Assembly (NCBI GenBank): GCA_013397435.1
Contig: VZRG01001505.1
Span: forward strand, 1-64,000
DNA length: 64,000 nt
Direction: 5' to 3'
DNA from: Erythrocercus mccallii
Taxonomy: Eukaryota; Chordata; Aves; Passeriformes; Dicruridae
The translations under genes and the position numbers were made by a program. Within the stretch, counting starts at the first letter, position 1, and every line of letters starts with the position of its first letter. Shown piece after piece: positions 55,442 to 64,000 of the stretch. The notes beneath the pieces were generated by a model, which made no database searches, was not told the DNA's origin, and worked only from the letters and a program-made list of their open reading frames with translations.

Positions 55442-58400
55442 GTAAGTAATTTTTAATTGAAATGCTAGGTAGTGATTCATAGTAATTGTTGCAGGGTGGA
55501 CTGCATTAGTAGTCTGTATTTCAGTGGCATCCTTTGCAGAGCCTGTACTTGGTGCAAGAGTGAAAGAGACTGGCTGCAGATACACAGGAGAGTTTTTTGC
55601 CATTGGGAGCACAGTCTACCTGTGTGTCTTTGTTTCTGTTTTCCTGCCCTTTTCCTGATGTGATGAGCAACTGTGACTTGCAGCAGCAATATGAGCCGGT
55701 GCTGGTGCAGGGCAGTAATCCTGTGGAAAATGGATCTCTATTTCTGACCAGGCCACCTTGGAGGGAATGTTTTGCAGGTTGCTTTGTTTGAGGGTTTTCT
55801 GGGGGTTTTTTGGTGTTTCAGGTTTGGGGGTTTTGTAACAAACTTTAAATGGCCTGTATTTTCCTCCATTTAGGCAGAAATCCAAATCACAGAGTTTTGA
55901 AAAGTGGGACAGTTTATTTTTAGCAACCTCCTAGCATCAGCAGGAGCTGCATATACACAAACTTGGAGGGTGCTGGTGCCAAGCTGGTGAAAGGTTTTTG
56001 GAGCCAGCACTGTCCTGTTGCAGGGGATGTGCAGAGCCAACTGGCAGGCCTTTGGCTTACGGCAATGTTACTCGAGGAGCTTGGGCACTGCCAAGTGAGA
56101 AATTGTTCCTGCAACATGCAGTTAGTGTTTCTGGAGTAAATGATGGGTGATACAGATTGCATCATCAGTATTTTTAATTGCAGTGCAGTAAAATATTTGA
56201 GAGCTGGCAAGCTAGCTCCCAGGATTAAGTGTATGGGCTGATGAGCTGGTTAGAGCTACCTCAGAAGACAGAGTCACGCAGCATTCTGTGAAAGATGAAG
56301 AAAGGTGAAATAATTATGGACATCTGTCAGTGCAGGTGTAGTCTGCTTGAAGATTGCATAGTTGCCTCTCACGGCATGAAGCCTGTGGAAGCAAGCTGTC
56401 TCCTGTGCCTCACTGCTTGTGCAATTCACACACTTCTCTGTTGCTTTCCAAGGTTGCCTGGGTCTAACTGCTTCCTATTAGTAATTTTCCTTCCCAGGCT
56501 TTTCACTGATACAGATATAAATTATAATGAACTACTTTTATCAGACAGGCATGGAAAAATCAGTGTGTTGTTCAGCATCACCTTGGATGTCTTAAAAGTA
56601 AATGTTGACTTCTACCCAGTAAAGCTTTAAAGAACATGCTTAGTGTCAGATTTGGGAATAGTCTTACTGCATTAAGGCTGTTCTATATTTAAATATAAGC
56701 AGGTGTTTACGTGCCGTATGTGTCAAGCACAACCAACTTCCTGTGGCAGCTTACGTGACTGAATAACAAGGAGGCAGCTTGAAAAAAGGCTGAGGTTCAC
56801 AGGGGTTTTGCTCTGCAACCAAGTGATCTCCCCTATGAGACCCTCTCTGTAGTTTTGTGATGGATCATGAAAGGCAGAAGAGACCATCACAGCTGTCTGA
56901 TCTGCTCTGTGAAAGATCATCAGATTTTACTGAACTGATTCTTCTTGGGACACATGGGGCATTGTGGGCATTTGGACAGACAAGTGGGGAGAAGATGGCT
57001 AAGAGCCTGCAGAAAGAAATGACTGGAGCTGATGTTGCAGAGAAACATTCACTGGGCAGTGTTTGAAACTGAAAGGGGGAAGGAGCATCACATGTCTTGC
57101 ATGATGTGGGAATCAGTGGTGCTGGATGAAGATAACCTTTGACACAAGGAGAAGCAAATTGTCCAGCAATGTGGAAGAAGAGTGGTATGATGAGGGAAGT
57201 GTAGCGGGGAGAGTGTTTGATGGATGGGGATTGTGGCCACAGAGATAACCTATGTTTCTCACCTCCATATCTAGAATGCACTGTTGCCGGCAGGGCTCAG
57301 GCAGCGGGATCAGACGCAAAAGCCACCAACTGGCCCATTCAAAAGGGAGGAACTCATGGCCCACCTAGAAAAGCAGGCAAAGGACATTAAAGACAGAGAA
57401 GACTTGGTTCCCTTCACAGGCGAAAAGAGAGGTATGGTCATCCTTTGCACCATGCTGGGTGCATCACAATGAAGGGCACAGCAGGTGCACAGCAGAAGGG
57501 TTGTGTCTGACCTGTGTAGATAAAACTTCTTTTTGACACTACTGGGGTGATGAATCTCCTCTCTCTGCTGTCTAGCCCCAGCCCAGGCTGGCTGACAAAC
57601 TGGGGTGTGCCCCAGAGGTCCCTGTGCTTGCTGATTTGGGCACCACCTGATATATTGTTACATGCTGGACAGAAGTTGTACCACTGTGCAGCCTTCTCCC
57701 ATCCCCATGCCACTGCATCTGTATCAGATTCTGGGAAAGAAATCATCTGCTGTCCTCTCTTGTTCCTCCTTGCCTTGTTCTCCTGTGAGCTCCTCATGTT
57801 AAGCTCCATGTTTCACCGTTGCCTTTCACACTCCATCCAACACTGTGAGCTTCTCACCACAGAGGAACTGCACAGCTCTCTGCAGCTGTAATGAGGCCCA
57901 GCAGTTCCCATCTAATTTTCATCATCTCTTGACAGCCCCAGCCTTATTTCCCAGTCTCCTGCAGGTTGCTTGTTTGTGTCTTCCTGCACTATACCCTGCA
58001 GCAGGAAGATACAAACCTGCTGCACTTCTGCTCTGCATGGCCCTGAGGCCTCAGGAATTTTCCTCTGAGAAAGGAGGTGTGAGCACAGGTTTTCCTCTGC
58101 CTCTTTTGGTTTCCTCTCCTGGCATCTTTTGCTGTTCTCCTTGTATATGACCCATTATCCAAGTGACCTTCCTGCTCCTGCTAGAACTCTGAATATCATC
58201 TGACATGGGACATGGTCTGGTCAGGCCTTGCCTCTGCATTCCAGGAGCTTCTCAGCAGCTTTTTTCAGCTGTTGTGTCTCCCTCTGTACTGTGATCCCCC
58301 TGCAGCAGAAGATCTGGTTGTGCGCTGTTCAAGCTAATGGTTGCCCAATAGGAAAAAAGAAGTGCATGAAAATGTGGGCATAATAGCATGTTTCCTAACT

Positions 58401-61400
58401 GAGGTTTTTCTGAAAGGTGCGCCCTTACTGACCCACATGGCTCTCTTAAAAAGAGCTTGTGCAAAATCTGTCCATTTAATAAAACCTGAGGTGGTATTTT
58501 TAGATTTAAAAACAAAACAAAAAAGTAGTCCTTGAGAGAAGTAACTGAGTAAATTGAGTACTGTCAGGAAGACTGGTTTGATACCTTTCAGATGTGCCTC
58601 AGTCCAGTGTTGTTTACCCACCTGGCTAGCCCAGAAGGTAGAAAGTGTTCTGCAGGAGACAGAGGTATTTCAAGCATTTTGAGTCTGCAGCATCATACTT
58701 CAGTCTGTTGTGATCTCAAATGTATTAAACATATTTTCACTTGTAACATGCTGTTGAGAGAAGACACTGCTTACATTGTATGTGAGCCAGAGATGGTAAA
58801 TTACATATTCACAGCTGTGATGAAGCTGTAAATAAATCACCACGTTTGCAGTTTGGAGGGTGATTTACTAGTTTGCCATGGGAGGTGCTCTCCCTGGCCA
58901 TGCTGGTGGGCAGGGTGGGAGTTGGGGTGTGCAGACATACTGTATAATGACATGAAATGTCATGCATTGTCATCATTGTGCATGTACCATTTAATTTAAA
59001 GTTCCATTTTGAAATGTTGATGTCTCTGAGGTGTTAGAAGCAGTTATGGCACGACAGCAGAATTAAGTTTGCCCTGTTTCTCTTGTTCCCTGCTGGTGTT
59101 GCACACACCAGATGGTACATACAGTTTGCCCAGCCATGCATCTGGTGGGACAGGGGTTCCAGATCTCCACATCAAGCCAGGGCAGACATTTTGCTGCTGG
59201 GTGTGCAGAAAATGCCTGGCTGTGCAGGCACATGACACTGCCTATTTTTGCGAGAGCAGCTGTGTCCCAGGAGGCAGATTCCTGCCCTCTCTGTCAGAGT
59301 GGCAGCACACAGTCAGAGGATGGGAGCAAAAGGCTGTTTATGGCAGCCTCCATTTTGTCCTAGGGGACTTTGAGGTGCAGTTGCTTCTTCCTTGAGGCTA
59401 AATTTAGCCCCTTTCTGCATATCCCTGAGCAGCAGGATTGTTTCTCCCTTTTGGTGCCACTGACTCTGGTTTCAGAGGTGACAAAAATAGTCCTGGCTGG
59501 CATGCTAGGCCAGGCCTTTTGCAGTCGCTATCTCTGGAGTGATCTGGGACTATTTTAGGGGAGGAGACTGCTCCAAAATGTTCCCAGAGCCCTCCTACCC
59601 ATGTCCCAGCAATGCTGGATTTACCCAACAGAATGCTCACTGCTGTGGAATGTTAAAACATCACAAGCCTCTCTCTTTTCTTTAGGGCAGTCACAGGTGG
59701 ATGCCGTGTTGTGAAATCCCAGACCTGACCCATTCTGCCTCTGCCAAGAATCTGCTGCCCGTTGCAGCATGAGCGGTGAGGAGCTGGGAGCAGCTGTGCA
59801 GGGCTATCAACCCTGTCCACTGCCCCATGCCTCCTGGGATGCAGCCTGCTCCCACAGAGAAAGGGTTGTGGCTTGCCCAGTGATGGCCACAGGCAATGGG
59901 ATGGGAGACTGGTGGGGAACCCACTGCCTTCAAAGCTCCAGCCTCTTGTCTGTGTGGGCATCCCCTGTTAGGAAAAGGTCATGAGCAAGCAGCTAAGATG
60001 ACACGTTTGCATTACCAGCTGGACCTGTGGATTTGCATCTTTGAATTGCAGCAAATAGGTCTGGTTTTTGGCCTTTTGCTGTCCAGAGAGATAATGCACA
60101 GGGTCTCCATCTGGCATGCTCTTTGCAACAGGGTTGAGCTAGACCAGCTGCCCTAAGCCTGCTTCTCCTTGCATCCCATGCATTCACTGAAGTGCTGTCT
60201 CTCTCTGCTGCCAGAACCCTCCACCACCTCCTTTCCGCCCTCTTTTAACGGATGATGTGCCATCTGCCTTGACAACATGCACTTGGAGTTAGCAGCAAGC
60301 GGTGGCCCAGTGGCAGGACTGATCCTGCACAGTGCTGGGTACAGACCTCTCTTGAGTGCCTGCAAATCTTCACCCTTTTTGTTCAGCCTTCAAAGAAGTG
60401 AGGACCTGCAGGGTCAGGCTGTGCATGGCTTTCTGAGTGCTGTGCTATGAACAACCGTGATCCAGTACCGATGTGCTGTTGGGTTTCTGTAGGTGCTGCA
60501 CTGGTGGAAGGGCTGAGCTCCGCAGCTGCCAGTGTCGGGCACGTGCCTCCCTGTTCACATCGCAGCAGGACTCAGACTAAGCTGATGGAAAGGGATTCAG
60601 TTTCTCCTCTGATTTTTCTCTTCTGCCCCCTCTGTCCTTTATACTTTTTAAATCTCACAGCATGCAAATGCATCTGCAAGGGTAGCTGTGAACTGGGTGC
60701 TGTTGCTATGCTGAGAGTGACCTCACTTTGCATTTGTAGGAAAAGCTTGGATTCCCAAGCAGAAGCCAATGGATCCCGTTTTGGAAAGTGTGACTCTGGA
60801 GCCAGAACTGGAGGAAGCCCTTGCTAATGCATCTGATGCAGAGCTCTGTGACATTGCTGGTAAAATAATTTCACAGTAACTGGGGTGCAAATTGTTCAGC
60901 TTCTAGGGGTTATTTTGTTCTTTTGTGAGAAGTGAGCTTTGCGCTTTTTGCTGTTTATGTAAATGCTGTCATTTCTGACAGAATTTATTTACTTGTTAAA
61001 ATAGTTACTCTTGCCTATGTGAATTAATCAGGAGTGTAGACCAAAGCTAAGGAGAGAGAAGAAGGGTTTATCTATGGAACAGTGTGCAGTTTGATCTCTT
61101 CATCTCTACCACTGAATGTTGCTAATTCCAGCCTGTAAATTCAAGAGCACAGCTTTCTTCAAACCAAATCTTAGGAAACAGTCAAGAAGACCAGTGAGAA
61201 TGTGGATTTCTTGTGCAAGCTGTTAAAGGATCTGTCAGGTTACAGAAGTCTTTCAGGGGACACTCAGGCCTGGTGGTTGTTAAGGAGGTTTTCAACATAT
61301 CTTAAATGGTGGATTTCTTGTGATTTGTGTGGTCAGACAGTGAGATGACAATATTGGTATGTTGCTGAAGCCCACAGTGTGGACTTAGCTCTGTGCTTGG

Positions 61401-63829
61401 GAGAAGACATGGCCTTGGAAAAAGGAGCACATGGACACCCCATAATGCTTTACGAAGCTCATGTGTGCTCTGCTGGTCTAGCAGTCAGTGAATATTTCAG
61501 TGATATTGGCTTCTTCCAGTTTTATCTCCTTCAGGTTTCCATACTCCCTAGCAGTATCCTTCTTCTTGGATGTCTGTAAGGAAGTCTGTAGAATAACTAC
61601 ATCAACAGACATCTTTTACATAATAATACTATCTTTTGGCTTATAGATATGTTTCTGCATTAAGGCTCCCAAATATATGTACCCTGGCCAAGCATTGCAT
61701 CTCTGGATTTTGCTTTTTTACTGTTGATCCTCGGGTCCTATAAAGCCCGATCCTATAAAATCTGCCTTTCTAAGCTCCAGATCTATGCAGCAATTATTGT
61801 CCCACAGAAATGCTGTTCAGGGCAGCTTGTTCTACAGTTGCTGGGAGAATACACTTATGTGGGAGAAGGAGTACTGATGTGATACAAACCGTGCTGAAAT
61901 CTCAGTATTGACAGTGACAGCCTTGCTCCTGCCTGCTTAGCAGGATTCATTAAGCAGGAGCTAATTTTGCTCCTGCCTGTTTAGCAGTGAGCTAAACTGT
62001 GAGTTAGCTCACAGCTAACTGTGAGCTGTGGTGTGTTGGATCCCTTCCTTGGCAAGGTGGGGAGGGTGGCTCCCAGTAGCTCTGGAAGGGCTCCCATGCC
62101 TTTGGTCAGGTGAGGGAGACAGAAGTGGGGTGCCTTCATTCTGCTTGAGTTCCTTTGGAGAATATACCATAAGCACAGACTTAGAGTGGGTCACTCTTGT
62201 CTACCAACAGAAACCTGAGCACCCCAAATGCATGGTCATGACAGCAGATCCTTGCCTCTCTCTGCAGTCCAGATACACTCCAGGCTGCTGGAGAGATTTC
62301 ATTGTTCAAATAAGCTGTGATTTGGGGACTATCTGTGTTACCAAAATGCTGAGCCTGCAAATTACTTTTCCAAGCTGTGTTGCACCCCTGAAAATTACAT
62401 CTGCAAGAAAATGACAGAGAAAAGGGCCAGATAAAATACAAACAAGCAAATTTGAAGTGTCCAACATCACTCAGACCATCAGATGGAGACTGCTTGGCTC
62501 TGTGAGGTCCAATTGGGAAAGTGTTGGTGGCCATGGGGAAGTTCACTGAAAACTTTGCAGCTAGTTGTCCAGCCTGTGCCACCCAGACATGAAGTCACAA
62601 TGAGCTATCATCATAACAGATCCTGTTCTTGTGCTGGGCTTCAAGAATACCTTTTGTAAATTCCAGCCCTTCTTGGCCAAAGCAACAGAACATGGTGAAA
62701 GGCTGGTGCCAACCAAGTCTTAGACGTGCTTTTGTGGTGGCATGCTTGGATTTTGTGGAGAAATTTATTATTTTCACAACTGTGTCTATCCAGATATCAA
62801 GACTTGTTCAGATGTGTCTGTTTTATCAAGTATTCGTGTGTCTGCATTTTTCCTTAGAAAGTCATATAGCTATTAAAAAAAGTTGTTCATTCAAAAATAT
62901 GTTTATCTTCAAACTTGATCTTTCTGCATGTAGCAGGGTTACTTTTAGAAACAAACACTTTACCCCAAAGTTCCTAAGCCACTGATTTCTTATTGGTCAT
63001 TTGCAGCTGCCAGGGATTTCACCAGAGCCCCCAGACATGGCTCAATTTGCAATTGCCTATTGGCTTTGCAGTCTTGAGTCTAAGAGACACAAATAGGCTG
63101 AGTTTGGCTTTTGGGCTTTTACAGCATTTGAATGGTGTTCATACCACCACTCTGCATTTTGACCAAGCCAGCAGAGCTTTAGCTTCTCACAGTGTCACCT
63201 TCCAAACATACCAAGTTGACCACCCCCACTTGCTGTTGAGTGAAAACACAATGTTCATTACTATGCTTCAGGTGACAGTCACTTTCTTGCTGCCTTGGGG
63301 TTGCTTTGGCTCCATGTGGGGCCCAGCTCTTCTCCAAAATTGGATTGTGGAATTGTGTGGGCACATGCCCAGTGAGCAAGGGTGATGAGGATATGCAGGC
63401 TCCTGCTGGACTGGGCCACTTACACTAAAGCCTACTAAGGGCATTTTTTTGAGTTTTATACTGTCTTCTCCTCATTATTTTCATGTGATGCTGAGTCAGG
63501 TAGCCTCCTGGGAAGCTTTGAATGTTTGTTTCTTATCCACAAGATGATGTTCCTCTTCTCCTATGCATCAGGCTACTCTGGAATAAACAAGGGAGCACAT
63601 TGGAGCACTGTTGTATGTCAGCTGGGGGGCTTTGTCCTCTTTTTCTATGTTGTTCTATGCTTGCACAGGTAAAGGTAGTGTGCTGTGTCTTTTCCTGGCT
63701 CTGGAGCCTACAATAAGTCATATTCTCCTGTTTCTGTAGCCATCCTTGGCATGCACACCTTGATGAGTAACCAGCAGTATTATGAGGCACTGGGGAGCAG
63801 CACCATTGTGAACAAAGAAGGCCTCAACA
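55322..63829 (+). CDS. TMOD1: TMOD1, tropomodulin-1, N-terminal half (4 coding exons; gene runs off the right edge)
   Basis: Coding exons 55322-55441, 57275-57431, 60740-60859 and 63740-63829 join in frame to residues 1 to about 162 of roughly 359. Tropomodulin 1 caps the slow-growing (pointed) end of actin filaments together with tropomyosin, in red-cell membrane skeleton, muscle thin filaments and lens fibres. Seen here: the N-terminal tropomyosin-binding helix (MSYRKELEKYRDLDEDQIL), the first actin-binding segment (PTGPFKREELMAHLEKQAK then DLVPFTGEKRG), and the second tropomyosin-binding segment (LEPELEEALANASDAELCDI). AILGMHTLMSNQQYY marks the start of the LRR cap domain. The remaining LRR exons lie beyond 64000. 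TMOD1 rather than TMOD2-4 is favoured by the near-identity of these blocks to TMOD1 and by adjacency to TDRD7. Confidence 0.96.
55442..57274 (+). other. TMOD1: TMOD1 intron after residue 40
   Basis: A 1.8 kb GT-AG intron. No repeat or gene recognised. Confidence 0.8.
57275..57431 (+). CDS. TMOD1: TMOD1 coding exon 2 (residues 41-92)
   Basis: It begins NALLPAGLRQRDQTQKPPTG and ends LVPFTGEKR. It carries the first actin-binding region, including the amphipathic KREELMAHLEKQAKDIKDRE helix. Acceptor ctag ends at 57274, donor gtatgg starts at 57432; leaves in phase 1. Confidence 0.95.
57432..60739 (+). other. TMOD1: TMOD1 intron after residue 92
   Basis: A 3.3 kb GT-AG intron. No repeat family or gene recognised. 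Confidence 0.8.
60740..60859 (+). CDS. TMOD1: TMOD1 coding exon 3 (residues 93-132)
   Basis: It encodes GKAWIPKQKPMDPVLESVTL, then EPELEEALANASDAELCDIA, the second tropomyosin-binding segment. Acceptor ttgtag ends at 60739, donor gtaaaa starts at 60860. Phase 1 in and out. Confidence 0.95.
61923..61987 (+). repeat. Near-identical 21-base direct repeats
   Basis: ttgctcctgcctgcttagca at 61923 recurs with one change at 61967-61987; an inverted echo (taagcaggagc) lies between them. Confidence 0.7.
61997..62027. repeat. Overlapping, mutually exclusive hairpins
   Basis: 61997-62014 can form a 7-bp stem (ctgtgag/ctcacag). 62006-62027 can form a 9-bp stem (agctcacag/ctgtgagct). 62002-62020 can form an 8-bp stem (agttagct/agctaact). 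All are perfect but share bases, so only one can form at a time. Confidence 0.75.
63740..63829 (+). CDS. TMOD1: TMOD1 coding exon 4 (residues 133-162)
   Basis: It encodes ILGMHTLMSNQQYYEALGSS then TIVNKEGLN, the first helix of the LRR cap domain. Acceptor ctgtag ends at 63739, donor gtaagt starts at 63830. Phase 1 in and out. The next exon is outside the window. Confidence 0.95.
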
Positions 63830-64000
63830 GTAAGTGATTTATGTTAGCAGGCTGTTAGTTGGCTTTGAAGCTGCTAGCAGAGGCAAAGTGATAATTATTT
63901 TTAGTCTGAAGGTTAGAGCTACGCATGTCAGAGCAGCCTGTGATTGCTGGGGCCGTCTCTGGTGCATCCTTGCCCTGTGCCAGCCAGTGCAGTCTCAGCC
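63830..64000 (+). other. TMOD1: Start of next TMOD1 intron
   Basis: Intronic sequence to the edge of the window; nothing recognised. Confidence 0.85.

Larger units (their letters stand above)
60860..63739 (+). other. TMOD1: TMOD1 intron after residue 132
   Basis: A 2.9 kb GT-AG intron. It contains a small cluster of direct repeats and overlapping hairpins at 61923-62027; otherwise nothing recognised. Confidence 0.8.

Overview
The window is vertebrate nuclear DNA, almost certainly from a bird. Exons are short and spliced, introns are long, and the interspersed repeats are dominated by CR1-type LINEs, whose 3' ends, endonuclease and reverse-transcriptase remnants can be read on both strands. 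I see no prokaryotic operons, CRISPR arrays, tRNAs or rRNAs.

Two protein-coding genes lie head-to-tail on the + strand. Positions 764-42735 carry the complete coding part of TDRD7 (tudor domain containing 7). I rebuilt 16 coding exons that join in frame into 1095 codons plus a stop, against about 1098 residues in human. The protein has three LOTUS (OST-HTH) domains followed by three Tudor modules. A non-coding first exon and the promoter must lie upstream of the window, because the ATG exon begins at a splice acceptor. From about 55278 to the right edge are the first four coding exons of TMOD1 (tropomodulin 1, residues 1 to about 162); the LRR half lies beyond the window.

Layout: 1-420 is a CR1 tail. 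764-970 is TDRD7 exon 1. 971-8082 is intron 1, with an old sense-oriented CR1 of about 2.8 kb. 8083-15819 holds exons 2-5. 15820-29554 is a 13.7 kb intron with several CR1 pieces and some perfect short palindromes. 29555-42735 holds exons 6-16. 42736 to about 42990 is the 3'UTR. About 43000-48690 is intergenic and contains an antisense solo LTR at 44803-45499 with a 4-bp target duplication. 48700-49490 is a strong CpG island, the likely TMOD1 promoter. 49490-55277 is the TMOD1 5' intron(s), and 55278-64000 holds TMOD1 exons and introns.

TDRD7 is a germ-granule and lens RNA-granule protein. TMOD1 caps actin pointed ends in red cells, muscle and lens fibres. The pair is also adjacent on human 9q22, a region corresponding to the avian Z chromosome (from memory), so Z linkage is a reasonable inference. 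The most unusual direct observation is that two consecutive TDRD7 introns (after exons 6 and 7) both start with GC instead of GT. I found no convincing new biological system. The other observations are a solo LTR, a scrambled CR1, perfect short-spacer palindromes and a candidate TMOD1 5' exon.
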